From assembly GCA_013407085.1 (NCBI GenBank), contig JACCGJ010016541.1, positions 1 through 64,000 on the forward strand: 64,000 nt of DNA. Reading direction: 5' to 3'. The notes beneath the pieces were generated by a model that worked only from the letters and a program-made list of their open reading frames with translations, was not told where the DNA came from and made no database searches. The number at the start of each line of letters is the position of its first letter. The first letter of the stretch is position 1. The DNA is from Atriophallophorus winterbourni. Its lineage: Eukaryota > Platyhelminthes > Trematoda > Plagiorchiida > Microphallidae. Of the stretch, positions 1 through 11,023 are shown piece by piece. The position numbers and the translations under genes are program-made.

Positions 1-179
1 ATTATGTGATATTGGAGGAGCATACAATATGCTACATTGTCCCAAAGACATCACTTAAATACGCATCATTCTGTTCAAGTCAATCGCTTACGCAGTTGAT
101 TATTTTGTTAAACTTGAACGGATTAGCTGTCTATAGTTTAACATGTTAGCAACATAAATGATCACCAGAAGTTGTCGAA
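1..179. other. Unassigned AT-rich sequence
   Basis: I see no coding frame, repeat tail or RNA-like fold here. It borders the CR1-like fragment that starts near 180. Confidence 0.4.
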
Positions 180-1140
180 TTCATAGATGAAGGACCTTAT
201 TCCTTCCGTATCCGCGCTGGGTAAAATCATGTAGATTTAGTTTTAACATTCGCTCTGTACGGGAGACCAACTTTGTCGCACGATGATAAATCCAGTCTGG
301 TAGTTCGATATTCTTCCTCAGCCATGGTGGCCGTGCTTGGATGGATTATTCCCTAACAGGGCGTACTTAGGTATTGATTAATCGGGGTGAGGTTTCGGGC
401 GTGAAAATCCTGAATATTCATTTTAGAAGACTCAATATACGGTAGGCTTTATTGTACACTGTCCGGTGCAGAGATTTTCCATGCCGCATCATTTTACATT
501 TCCAACGAAATAAGGTACACAAATCCCGTTGGAATGCCATACAGTCATTAACAAACCTGACACGTTTCTATATTTTAATATAATCGGCAAACACTATCAA
601 TTTACGTCCAATATCATCTACTATATCGTTCATATACACCAAGAATAGAAAAGGTCCAAGTACCGTACCTTGCGGAACTCCACTTGTGACGTCTATTTTT
701 CTAGAGTGGGTGTTGCCAACGTGAACTTGGACGTGTCTATCAGTAAGATAACCCCTTATCCAATTCAGCAACATTCCCGTCATTCCAAAAGCTTCGCGAT
801 TTGTTATTAGAATGTCATGGTTGACTCCATCGAAAGCTTTGGAAATATCGATGTAGCAAGCATGTACAAACTCACCTTCGTCTAGTACCTTGGTCCAATC
901 CACGAACGTTGTAATAAGGTTCGATAAACATCTATTCGAAAACCATGTTGTGCTGCGGTCAAAATATTTTGGTTTTCAAATTGTGCACTTACGCGTGCAG
1001 TTACAATGTGTTCCATTAATTTCGAGATCACCGGAAGTAGCGTTATTGGTCTATAGTTTGTTCTGTCTGACCGGTTACCGCCTATATAAATAGCAGTTGT
1101 CACCCCTGCTTTCCATTGCGGTGGTATCTTTCCTTCATGT
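180..1140 (-). mobile_element. CR1-like LINE fragment, RT core to C-terminal domain, degenerate
   Basis: Read on the minus strand, 882-1103 encodes a stretch with the motif GGNRSDRTNYRPITLLP, found at the start of LINE reverse transcriptase (RT). Positions 568-903 follow with DISKAFDGVNHDI, SGVPQGTVLGP and FADYIKI. The last is the catalytic FADD box with its second Asp changed to Tyr. Positions 180-345 still resemble the C-terminal WAPWLRK and YHRATKLVS region. The part between is shortened by deletions, and there are frameshifts at about 900 and 570. The sequence is closest to the element at 17296-21855 (same RKIDVTSGVPQG context). The copy cannot be active. Both ends look truncated, and no 3' tail is visible at the low-coordinate end. 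Confidence 0.85.
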
Positions 1141-1980
1141 ACAAAGATTCGCGGTGTTCACACGATGAAACGGTTCAAGATTCAAGCTTATCAGTGTTGT
1201 TTCACTCACACCCACACTTAAATTCCACTTACGGTCGCGGGCTGTTTGCTTCAATCAAATAGAGACAGCGAGCTTGGGCTCGGTGAAATTTAGAATACTT
1301 TCGAATACTTCAATACTTCAAGTTTCATTTTGATACTACGATCACACAGCCAACCACTGTTTTCCAATGTATAAACAAACAGTGGTTCTCGGTCAAGCGG
1401 TAAAAAGGTTGCAAATGACCGACGCTTGTCCGTTTGACCCTGATTAAGCATGTGACTCTCTAAGCAACACCACTACCTAATTATTAGTGTTCGTGTTGCT
1501 TGTCTTATCAGTGCATTTGTATACCAAAATGCAAATGTCCTGCTTTATTCGTAGGCGTGGAGAATGCTGGATGTATCGCTACCGAGCAAAGCATAACTTA
1601 GTAACGGATCCAGTACTTTCGAGTGATTCTGCTTGCGTACATTACTGACACATCTGAAACCTCAGTGAATAGGGCTTTCTCCCGTCCCAAACGCGTGATT
1701 CGTTATAAAGCTGGGAAATTGTATAACATTGTGTGAGCAAGGACACAACGTCTTTGAATCTCTGGCGAACTTGCTAAAACTTTAAACTACGAGTCGAGAA
1801 GTGTTTATCATCTTTATAAATTCTGAATTTTACACAATGATATAATCAGACATTTGAAGAGTTATATTTTTCACTTGAAATATCAATAAGACGTAGAAGC
1901 AACGGTAGGTTCCTTCAGCATGAGTTTATTTTACTTTTCTTCGCCCTTTTCGCTGGACAGCATGATAAGAGCAAAGTAAG
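1141..1980. other. Intergenic AT-rich stretch with a possible decayed ribozyme repeat
   Basis: No gene is visible. Around 1195-1275 the order of short blocks (CACTCACACCCAC, then GGCTGTTTGC, then GAGACAG) resembles the minus strand of the hammerhead-bearing repeat seen elsewhere in the window. The core is too decayed to call with confidence. Confidence 0.3.
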
Positions 1981-2195
1981 CGCTTATGGCACCGTGGCAT
2001 AATAGAGAACTTCTGTATTTGTTCCTTTGTCTATCCACGATATGCTCAAGATGTGGCAGATGCTCCGTAAATGGAAAGCACCCAGCTTCCATTCATGTTT
2101 TGTGTTGATAATCCACGTTTCACTGTTATACAGTGAAGTGCTGTATACCTTGGTTTTAGAACTACAAACAACAACGAAATACGCTATTGCCAATT
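1980..2195 (-). mobile_element. RTE-like LINE scrap, post-RT region
   Basis: The minus-strand frame 1984-2193 matches, block by block, the post-RT region of the long RTE-like copy at 43441-43692. Shared anchors are SETW, HE-KL-A-HLRSI, ILSISWID (ILNISWMD in the other copy) and the following EVL. It is an isolated fragment of about 70 codons without the RT or endonuclease. No host function is implied. Confidence 0.75.
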
Positions 2196-2519
2196 TTTAA
2201 AATGAACGGTCTTCAGATATCACGCGAACCTAATGAATGCAAATTAATTTCACCATGAGTGCTTCCTCTCAAAAACAAGATGACGCAAATAAATTGGTGG
2301 CATTCTTGTGTTACATAACCTAAGTGTGTGTTGTAACAGTATTGATCAACTAATTTTGAGGTTCATTCCAATCCTACGCAAAATCAACTGTGCTTTCATA
2401 TGTGCTTGGTATCGCAAAGAGAAACCTGAACTTCATACGAATATTGTTAGTTTTGGGAGTATTCATAGCCCTTTTGTTTTGCGTTTACCGCTTTTAGGAT
2501 TTTAAATACTTACATCCAT
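2196..2519. other. Unassigned AT-rich sequence
   Basis: No homology or structure recognised. The 65-codon open frame at 2308-2505 has no family features and is probably chance. Confidence 0.35.
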
Positions 2520-2640
2520 CCAACGATGGATTATTTGATCCCAGCCTGGGCACCGTGGTTGCGTAAAGACATCGAGATCCTGGATCGAATATACCACAAA
2601 GCTACAAAGTTAGTTGAAGGGATGCAGCGGGTCCCGTATT

Positions 2641-3489
2641 CAAAGTAATTCAAAGTAATTCAAAGTTTTAATGGTCCAAAAAGCAAATACTTTACAGTAA
2701 CCACAGATTAAAAATATAGGGAATTCATAAAAAAAACACAAATGCTTTATACGTATGGAAAGTCAGCACGTGTATTCAGGTGCAAGGTTGGGTTTGGTCA
2801 ACATATACTTGTCAAGTTCAGCCTTGAACATGTTCAGGCTTGTTGCGCAAATGATATGTGGGGGCAGGAGTTCCATAGAAAACAGACTCTGACAGCAAAG
2901 AAAAACCTTCGACAATTTGATCTGGAGTGTGGAATAATTAACTTGTATCCATGCGATCTGCTACCACGTGCTTCTTGCCGATGAAACAGGTGTTCAAGTG
3001 GGTGATCCACTGTATGCAGAATGTTGAAAAGCAGGATCAAGTCACCCCTGAGACGACGGTACGAAAAGTCAAAGAGGTTTAGTGTTGCAATCCGCTCCTC
3101 GTATGGCCTGTTGTATAGCCCGGTCACCAGTTTTGTAGCGCGGTGGTATACCCGTTGCAGCAAGGTCATGTCCTTTTGTAACCATGGGGACCATGCTTGA
3201 ACAGCATACTCCATTGTTGGTCTGATATAGGTGTTAATTATACGTGGGAGTATCTGCTTTGAGAAACGACCAAAGATCCTTCTGAGCAATGCTAAGATTT
3301 GGCAGGACTTTTTGTATACAACAGAACAGTGCCGTGAAGACTTCAGGTTACTGCTAATCCACACGCCCAGGTCTTTCTCTTCAGTAACCCATGAAAGTTG
3401 CTGAGATCCCAGAGAGTATGTGAATTCGAATGGTTTACCGACGATTAACATTTTACATTTTTGGATGTTGAATGGTAAGCAGTTCAAGA
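2641..3489 (-). mobile_element. 5'-truncated CR1-like LINE nested inside another
   Basis: The element runs on the minus strand from about 3489 to a tail of repeated AATTCAAAGT at 2641-2665. It carries one open frame (2834-3487) plus a short 3' untranslated region that includes the conserved stretch before the tail. It lies inside the RT C-terminal region of the LINE at 2520-3952, in opposite orientation, so it inserted later. Lack of the upstream RT core points to 5' truncation during target-primed reverse transcription. Confidence 0.88.
2834..3487 (-). pseudogene. LINE ORF2 C-terminal piece (post-RT domain)
   Basis: The frame of 217 codons has no stop. It begins in the RT thumb-side region (LPFNIQKCKMLIVGK), continues through EEKDLGVWISS, RIINTYIRPTMEYAVQAWSP and YHRATKLVTG, then reaches IPHSRSNCRRFFFAVRVCFLWN. 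This order matches every CR1-like copy in the window. It lacks the palm motif FADD and the endonuclease, so it is catalytically empty. The open frame suggests a fairly recent insertion. Confidence 0.85.
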
Positions 3490-3952
3490 GCGAATGGCCA
3501 TCCTTCGTTTGCGTGATTTTACACGAAGACGAATGAGAATCGACCTGATTCTGGCTTACAAGATACTGCGGATCGAACTAATAAAAGTAAACTCCCCTCG
3601 AAATACACGCAGTCACTCGTGTTGCCTCGAAATACCGCACTCAAGACTTGATTGTCGTCGCTATTTCTTCTCTGTACGTATCTGCTTTCTATGGAATGCG
3701 CTACCGCAAGATGTTGTGAATGCAACGACAATTGATGTTTTCAAATCGAAATTGGATGCATACGTCAAACAAAACCCTGAATTTGGCCCGGTGTATTGAA
3801 GCAACATGAACCCAGAAAAATATTAGCAATGTGATTTTGATTAAATTTTTCTTTTTGCTATAGCTGTCATCCAATGGTACGTGTAACGCATTAGCTTTTT
3901 ATCAGCATAAAATCTTGATTCTTGATTCTTGATTCTTGATGAAATAACCACC

Positions 3953-4769
3953 TGCTGTATACATGTCAACATTATAAAATTGAGAATTTTAACGGTAGTT
4001 TAAAGCTCGAATGTCGAAAAAGTTTGTTTGAAGCTTTGCGCTTCTTTTCTTCGTGTAATTCTTGTGAGATGGTTTCACTGGAGGAGAATGACACACATCT
4101 CGAAACAAGAACAGTACTTTTCTTTTAAGGATAATGGCATAGGACACTGAATTGCTAGTTAGCGAATTATACCTAAAGAATTATTAATAATTGTTGTGAA
4201 TTCAAGTCATAGTAAGACGGCCATTCACAACTGTGAGTTCTGAGTTCTGAGTACAGTGATAGTAATAAGTTTATTTGTGCTCTCCTACATTGAAATTATG
4301 TAAACGAAGAATTATGTAAAAGCGGTTAAGTTAGAAGTTTATTCTGAATTCTGTTAACGTTCTGATTGCCGTAATAATGATGTAAACGGTTGAATGTGTT
4401 GTTCAACTACTTGAATGAAAGCTGATTACTTAGATTTAAGTAGCAAAGTTAGTAGACTCTAGCAGATGGTTACTATACAAAAGCTTCATTATGCCGCCAG
4501 TAAAGTGAATGAAATATCGGACGGAAAACAGGATAAACCAACGCGTTGCGCTGCGCATTCCGTATTTCAAAGACGTAACTGAACTTAATAAGAATAACAG
4601 AAAGAAGATTCACCTATTCAGCCTAAACCAAGGTAGGGAAAACGTATTAGGTACATGATACAACGCAAACCATAAAATGTTGAAGTGCTAAGATCCAGTA
4701 CGTGCTGTGCTGAACAGATTGTCATTGAATACATGACTTAGGACACTACTGGGCTTACTCCATTGTGAA
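3953..4769. other. Unassigned AT-rich sequence
   Basis: No coding or repeat signature recognised over about 800 bases. Confidence 0.35.
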
Positions 4770-5460
4770 CTGAAAACTTGGCATGGAACTCGTTGAAAAA
4801 AGATCTTGGAGTATGAACTAGTGGAAACCTGATGGAGACGGTTCACTGGCAGAATATATATCGACAGGACAGCATATAGTTAGATATCGTTCGAAGAATA
4901 TTTGGAAGATTCGCGCTGGCAACGTTACCTTCGCACTACGATGGAGTATGCGATAGAGGTCTGAGCTCCCCGGTTGCGAAAAGATATTGCTCTCTTTGAT
5001 AAAATCTACCACAGAGTAACAATGGTGGTTCTTCGCAATGTTCCGTACACCGAAGGATTGAGACGTCTGGGTCTATGTGACATTACTAAAAGGAGGATAC
5101 GCAGCAATATTATTCTGATCTATTTGATTGTGTGTACCGAAGGACATGCACTACGAAACTTTCTTGAAATGTGTGATGAGAAAGTGATACGTAGACATAC
5201 CTTTCCCCTTTATGTCCGAAGTTCCCGTATTGATTATCAGCACCATTTTTCTTTACGTGATATATTTCTTTGGAATTCCCTAGCTCAATATGTGATGAAC
5301 TCTCCTTGCCTGGCGATATCTAAATCGAAATGAACATCATTCGTGAGCCTTTCGTTTGATATGATCTACTCGTTTGCTTTCACATTTTCATTCATACCGT
5401 AATCCTGTGGTGTTGTAACGCATTAACTTTTTAACGATAAATCCTTGAAACCTTGAATCC
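4770..5460 (+). mobile_element. Degenerate CR1-like LINE 3' fragment
   Basis: Plus-strand remnants start near 4770 (a broken KDLGV-like block). The open stretch 4974-5333 encodes RKDIALFDKIYHR, YTEGLRRLGLCDITKRRIR and RIDYQHHFSLRDIFLWNSL, the post-RT region of a CR1-like element. The 3' part has TCCTGTGGTGTTGTAACGC, then ATAAATCCTTGAA and a short tail to 5460. The subfamily matches the fragment at 10484-10825 (shared HTFPLYV/HTLSLYV and NSPCLA/DSPCLA). Frameshifts and stops are present, and the copy is dead. Confidence 0.82.
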
Positions 5461-5529
5461 TTCTTCGATGAATGCAAGTCACATCATACGTTGTGACTGT
5501 CCCTATAACCTCTTGGAGTTTATATGCTT

Positions 5530-5670
5530 CTACTGAATAAACTTAGTCATCCTGAGTGATGTGTTGCTCACATCCCCGAAATTACACTCCACTACCGGTT
5601 TCTGGCTGTTTGCCGTCATCACCTGGCGACAGTAAGATGAGGTTCAGTGAGCCTTGAAATAGTCATCCTG
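5530..5670 (-). repeat. Hammerhead-bearing repeat, family A, decayed core
   Basis: On the minus strand the order is GTGATGA, CGGCAAACAGCC, AGAAACCGGTAGTGG, then GGGGATGTGAGCAACAC. This aligns with the hammerhead layout CUGANGA / stem II / GAAA / short stem III / cleavage site. The first core base is G in place of C, so self-cleavage is unlikely. The conserved GGGGATGTGAGCAACAC end marks the family. Compare the copies at 33508-33752 and 55015-55790. Confidence 0.7.
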
Positions 5671-5984
5671 TGTCTTTTAATCCACCAATCAACTATCATT
5701 GAGTTGAGTGTAGTCTATTTATTGCCAATACCGACTATGTTTTGTGATTTGAATGATACTGAATTTTATTTCATATTCTGGCGAAAATATGGCAACAATT
5801 CTGTGTGAAATGCGAAACTTTAGCCAAAAGATGTCTTGGTTGATTATTTTCATACTTAAGACAGAGGGCGGACAGAGGAAAGGCGTTTTACTTTCGGCCA
5901 CATCCCTCTTGAGAAGTTGGCCTAACAGATATTCTGCACTCCGCTAGCCTCCTTCCCCACACCCCATCCTTGTTGAGAAAAACA

Positions 5985-6808
5985 ACTATGAAATACATCT
6001 AGACCAACACACAATGCCTCGGAAACAAAATCGCTGAACTGCATGCAGTTTTCCTGAGATGTTCGCCTGACATCATCGCCGTAACGGAAACGTGGCTACA
6101 AACTCACCAAACAAATAGTGAACTAGAATTACCAGGAATGTCACTTATTCGTCATGACCGTGAAACCAGAGGAGGAGGAGTAGCTTTGTATTATAGGCAA
6201 AACCTTCTGTGCCGTGAGATTACGGATCCAGACATCGTGTTACTGGATACACTCTGGTGCTCAATCCGACTAGCTAACGGCGAAGACTGTGTTTTGGAGT
6301 AGTATATCGCCCACCGTCTGCACAGGAAACTTACAATCTGGCCCTACTGGATAAAATTCGCATGGTTACTTCCAGATACACTTGTGGATTTTTGATTATG
6401 GGTGACTTCAATTTACCGAATCTGCAGAGCAATACCATTTACCCCGAACACTCCCTCGAGCGCGCATTCAGTGAGTTGTTTGACGATATTCATCTTTATA
6501 ACCACATTACATGTAATACCCGATACCGCGGAAACGATTTACCCTCACTCTTAGATCTCGTTCTGACAAGCAATGAACACGACATTGATATCGTTGCTTA
6601 CGCAAGTCCACTGGGACTAAGTGATCACGTCGTCATCCAGTTTGACTATCTGTTTGAAGCTGTAAGAACAAATGATGCCCATAAAACAGTTAGGCGGATC
6701 AACACTATCGCGTTGAGTGATGCTCTGAAAAACACGTTTAACTGCCAACCGGAAACCAGCAACGTACATGAGTTTTGGATATGGCTAATATCTAATCTCA
6801 AAAGTTAA
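5985..6808 (+). pseudogene. LINE apurinic-type endonuclease domain
   Basis: The domain starts near 5985 with a short motif matching CIYANAQCLGNKIAEL-like starts in the family. It continues with SPDIIAVTETWL (the catalytic E of the EEP endonuclease fold) and RGGGVALYYRQ. A frameshift near 6298 breaks the frame: the downstream reading resumes as VVYRPPSAQETYN and runs to 6808. The second half keeps LIMGDFNLPNL (catalytic D and N) and LSDHVVIQFDY (SDH motif). An in-frame TAA sits at 6806-6808, and the same frame then continues into the RT. In an intact element this domain nicks target DNA to prime reverse transcription. Confidence 0.87.
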
Positions 6809-6814
6809 ATCGAA

Positions 6815-8748
6815 GTGAGCTCCGAATTCGTCCTCAGGAACTCAAGAAAAAACTTTGAATTTAAATTAAGAAGCCGAACTCGTAAGTGGTTAACGGTACG
6901 AAACATTGCTTGGCGACACCATCGGCAAAACCCATCATCAGAGACCTGGGAAACATTCCGTTTACTGCGGAACAAAGTAAACAAATTTGTCATCCAAGAC
7001 AAATTGTGCTTCCAAGAAGTGATATCAAGCATAATGGAGCGAAATCCCAAAATACTATATCGTATTGTTAACGATCAAGCTAAGGTGAAACCTGGAGTAG
7101 CGTCCGTGAACACATCAGCTGGACCAACAACAACTGCAGCAGAAACTGCTGATGCTTTAGCCACGTTTTATTCATCGGTATTCAACTCGATAGAACATAC
7201 AATAAACATCCAAACTCAAACACTTTCAAACACGGTTGCCCTAAGTGAAATAAGTGTCACTGAGAAACGCGTCCTCCAAGGTTTATTTAATCTTAAAACT
7301 GGAAAGTCTCCTGGGGCCTACGGAATAACCCCGAAAATATTGAAGCAATTTGCGAGTTTGGTGTACAAACCACTCACTTATCTGTTCGAGCAAACACTGG
7401 CAAGTGGAGTGATTCCTGCAGATTGGAAACGCGGAATAATTTTTACTATTTACAAAGGTGGAAATCGCTCCGATGTTTCTAATTACCGACCCGTTACTCT
7501 GTTACCTGTGATTTCAAAATTACTTGAGCGACTCATTGTTGACGATCTAATGAAACATTTCGGGAATAATCAGTTGCTTTCGATGAACCAGAATAGATTT
7601 AGACGTAATTATCCCTGTTTTTCTAATTTACTGGTAACGCTAGATGATTGGACAAAATCGGTAGATAAAGGACGAGCAATACACGCGTGCTACTTAGATA
7701 TATCTAAAGCATTCGGTCGCTTGAAAGGCTTGGTATCACCGGAAAATTGTTGAACTGGCTAAATGACTACCTAACAAATCGAACTAACCAGGTACGTGTT
7801 GATGGTGCATTATCCAAACCAATCGCAGCAAATAGCGGAGTTCCCCAAGACTCAGTCCTTGGCCCGATCCTCTTTCTGGTTTATGTCAATGAAATACCAG
7901 AAATTGTTCGATGTAACATTTCGTTATTTGCGGACGACATAAAGATTTGGTGCAGCATTCGTAGTTCAGAAGACTGTCTGCTTTTACAAAAGGATCTTGA
8001 TGGGCTTCACAGCTGGTCGTTGAAGAACAAAGTGCCGTTTAACTTCAACAAATGCAGGATCATGAATGTGGGGAATCGAGTAGAGTTCACATATCACATA
8101 GGTTCGCATGTCCTTGAAAATTGCAGTGAAGAAAAAGATTTGGGTGTCTGGATATGCTCCAGTTTAAAAACATCACTTCAAACTAACAGTGCCTTTAAAA
8201 AAGCAACACGTGTTCTAAATCTACTCAAACGGGTATTTGGGAAATTTTCGCCCAAGATATTCCCAAGGATGATCAATACATACTTGAGACCAGTCATGGA
8301 ATACGGTGTACAGTCATGGTCTCCGTGGGTCAAGAGGGATGTGGAACTTATGCAGCTGAATCTATCATCGCTCAACAAACTAGTTCTCAACATCCAAAAC
8401 AAACCATATACAGAAAGGATAGCTCAACTGAATCTGTTCGACTTTCCCTATCGACGAATCAGAGGAGACCTTATCTTACTTTACAAAACATTCCATACCC
8501 CGAACCATCCCTTACAGGATTTATTCACGCGAAGGGATACGAGAAATTATCGGACCCATGAATATGTGCTGGTCGTACCCCATTCCCGCCTGAACTGTAG
8601 AAGGTATTTTTACTCTGTCCGTGTCTGTTTTACTTGGAACAGTTTACCTTCAACCGTTGCTCACGCCACTAGCTTGCATGACTTTAAAACGAAATTAGAC
8701 GAATTTTTATTGCATTATTCGTTTCCAGAACACTTATATACTGTTTAA
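6815..8748 (+). pseudogene. LINE reverse transcriptase and C-terminal domain
   Basis: The first frame (6815-7753) has the fingers region, with KSPGAYGITPKILK, then YKGGNRSDVSNYRPVTLLP and LDISKAFG. A deletion of roughly a dozen codons plus a frameshift near 7725-7745 removes the DRVNHD segment. The second frame (7747-8748) continues with LLNWLNDYLTNR, SGVPQDSVLGPILFLVYVN (normally PQGS, here PQDS), the catalytic LFADDIKIW and EEKDLGVWICSS. It ends with IPHSRLNCRRYFYS-like residues and LPSTV. The palm is complete, but the lost segment and shift mean no working enzyme. Confidence 0.9.
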
Positions 8749-9034
8749 TCTATGTTCTTATATTGTTAATACACTTAAATTTCAATTTTTACCATCCTAT
8801 GGTTGTTGTTAAGCTTGTTGCTTTTTAGACCATTAAAAACCTTGAATTACCTTGAATCATCAGTTTTTGTGTATTCCATCCAAAAGATAGCCGACGGCAA
8901 CTTGATCGTAAATGAGTGTGGCGGCAACAAAGATTGTCTCTCATATTAACACGGATTAACTTCCGCTACTATCACTTAAATCTATTGCTTTTTTCCTATT
9001 CGATCACGCTAAATGTGTACATGTAGTAGCAAAC

Positions 9035-9410
9035 TTAGTCTATGGAGAGTGGAAATTATAAAGTCGACGGTTTGCCGACCGGATTTGCGCTACAACGATG
9101 TTCGCAAAAGATATGTATTAAAGCTCTTGATATTGACCCTACGCGTTGGACAGAACGTGTGCTTAAACGCTCACTTTGGAGACACTCTAGGTTGGAGAAG
9201 TGCAGATGTTGCTCTCGGCTTCTGATCATAGATAATGTAATCGGCGTGCAACTACCCCCGATCAGCCGAGTGTTGTCTATCGCTGCAAGCGCTGTGGGAG
9301 AGCTTGCTCTTCGGAAATCGGATTGCTTATTGATTCGAAACGCTGTTGAGCATGAAACCATCATGCGCTGGTGAAGCACACCCATGGTCTACATCGACTG
9401 AAGGACAGTA
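9035..9410 (+). mobile_element. RTE-like LINE 3' fragment
   Basis: The plus strand reads as the last part of the RTE-like element (compare 42985-46100 on the other strand): QRCSQK-x-C-IKALDIDPTRWTE then a Cys-rich end. The 3' flank at 9350-9405 (CATCATGCGCTGGTG, CCATGGTC-ACATCGACTGAAGG) is the same 3' sequence seen at 23000-23040 and 43000-43020. The copy is 5' truncated and broken by stops. Confidence 0.75.
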
Positions 9411-10483
9411 ATTTGTACCGAGCAGCATCTGAATGAGATATTAACTGACTCATGTTTGCTACTAAAATGTTTTGTGAATCAAATCGCATAATTCTGGTTG
9501 TTGGTCACATATACCTCTTTGGTACAAAAACAACAGAAACACGCTAATCTTGGTTTCTACATATGCAGGCGGCAAACAGCTAAGCATGCAGGGATATGAG
9601 GATCGATAAAATTTGGTGATGTATTCGCGTTTCGGCCACTCAGCCAGAATAACCTCGTGAAATTTTGTACCCGACTACCCTCATTGTTGCACGACCCTGT
9701 CTTGTGATAAAACCAAATCACACCATGCTTTGCAGGCGCTCATGAGAGTACAAAATTTGACCGCCTTTGTCTAGAGCGAAATCGACCGGATTTGACTATC
9801 GCGTGGCGTGATGTTGATCGATGCACCCGCTGAGCATTGGTGCACAGTGCGCGTGTGCATGCATGCGCGCGTGCGTGCGAGCTGGCCTTGAAAATCACGC
9901 GTTCATATGATGACAGCCGTGCGTTTCGGAGGTCATATGACTTGACCAGCAATTCATCGATCTTTCTGGAATGTTCTCGGAATTGTTACTAAAAATAAAA
10001 TGAATGATGTGAATGAGAATGCAACAAAATATTACTGACAAAATATCGACGAGATGAATGTTTCCTTAATTGCTCGACAGAAATAGCTTGAGGCGAATGG
10101 ACTGAAAGAACTCCGAGACAGCGATGTTCAAGATGACAATCGATCCAGTAATAGATGAAAAATAAAATTTAACTGCGTTGTGGAGTCGGTGGGAAGGATC
10201 GGTAACAATATTAATGATAAGTTGATCACAAGAAGTAAAGTTTGGTTTCAAAATAATTTCGAAGTTACTTTCGTACGACATAGAGTTGGGACAAGAAACC
10301 ATTTTGATGAAACGACTTATTATCACGGACTTTTGAATAGAGTGCAAGGGAAAATTCAGAAGAACAATGCAAAACATTATGTAAGATACACGCGTTTGAT
10401 TGCGTGGACCACTCTATACTCCAAGGCAAGTTGCACGAGGCGGGCATTAATAAGTGCCTTCTTCCGAATGACATCCACTAAAA
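9411..10483. other. Gene-free stretch with a purine-pyrimidine alternating tract
   Basis: Nothing coding is recognisable. Positions 9845-9890 are GC-rich and alternate purine and pyrimidine (GTGTGCATGCATGCGCGCG), unlike the AT-rich surroundings. Short open frames at 10066-10494 have no family features. Confidence 0.4.
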
Positions 10484-10828
10484 CACTTGCTTGATGTATG
10501 TGATGGAAAAGTAACACGCGGACATACCTTATCCCTTTACGTCCCAAGTTCCCGTATTGACTGTCGGCGCCATTTTTTCGCCACACGTGCTATATTTCTT
10601 TGGAATTCCCTACCCCAACATGTGGTGGACTCTCCTTGCCTGGCGGCGTTTAAAGTGAAATTGGACTTACATATGCAAAAGAATAACATTCGTGAGCCTT
10701 ACATTTGATATTCACTATTTCTTTTATACTATTGTATTTTTCCTGTTTTTATTCATACCGTCATCCTGTGGTGTTGTAAAGTATTAACTTTTTTAACCAT
10801 AAATCTTTGAATTTGAATTTGAATTACC
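10484..10828 (+). mobile_element. 5'-truncated CR1-like LINE 3' end
   Basis: The plus frame 10487-10708 encodes RGHTLSLYVPSSRIDCRRHF, LWNSLPQHVVDSPCLAAF and a short end, the C terminus of a CR1-like ORF2. The 3' flank includes TCATCCTGTGGTGTTGTAA and ends with TTTGAATTTGAATTTGAATT at about 10806-10825, the repeated tail. It is the same subfamily as 4770-5460. Confidence 0.83.
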
Positions 10829-11023
10829 TGATTAAGAAGCTACCCCAATGATCACAAGGAAATATTACGTATCGAATGTGTGATGTCTAGGAATATCAAA
10901 GCCACTAGCGGTGTCCCACAGGGTTCGATTCTTAGTCCGGTCCTCTTTTGGGCGTACGTCAATGACTTTCCAAAACTCGTCATAGTCATGTTTGTTCTTT
11001 TTGAGGATGATGCTAAACTTTGA
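10829..11023 (+). mobile_element. Reverse transcriptase scrap from a different LINE
   Basis: The plus strand encodes RNIKATSGVPQGSILSPVLF, then WAYVNDFP and VLFEDDAKL. These are RT palm motifs: the FADD box here reads FEDD. The wording differs from both CR1-like subfamilies around it (ILSPVLFWAYVND), so I treat it as a separate LINE lineage. It is about 65 codons long and directly abuts the element starting at 11024. Confidence 0.7.

Larger units (their letters stand above)
2520..3952 (+). mobile_element. CR1-like LINE 3' fragment split by a nested LINE
   Basis: Plus-strand positions 2520-2640 encode the C-terminal LINE motif PAWAPWLRKDIEILDRIYHK and end at RVPYS. The reading resumes at 3490 with ERMAILRLRDFTRRRMR, which is what follows in intact relatives (compare the 17.3-21.9 kb element). 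The gap is filled exactly by an oppositely oriented, 5'-truncated LINE (2641-3489). Sequence flanking the gap (ATTCAAAG before, GTTCAAGAG after) may be a short target-site duplication. The frame 3494-3799 ends with the family's usual IPHSRLDCRRYFFSVRICF and a short tail. The 3' untranslated part contains CATCCAATGG and ends in about four GATTCTT-type heptamers at 3921-3950, the expected LINE tail. Confidence 0.88.
5985..8866 (+). mobile_element. Nearly full-length CR1-like LINE ORF2 copy, frameshifted
   Basis: This element covers the endonuclease, reverse transcriptase and C-terminal region in order, with a 3' tail. The 3' untranslated region holds CATCCTATGGTTGTTG and TTAAGCTTGTTGCTTTTTAG, and ends in two CTTGAATTAC units at about 8840-8862. 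No ORF1 is visible upstream, so it is 5' truncated at the start of the endonuclease. Two frameshifts and one in-frame stop inactivate it. Confidence 0.9.

Noticed and set aside
9056..9385. 109-codon minus-strand open frame
   Set aside because: It is the shadow of an RTE-like fragment that reads meaningfully on the plus strand.
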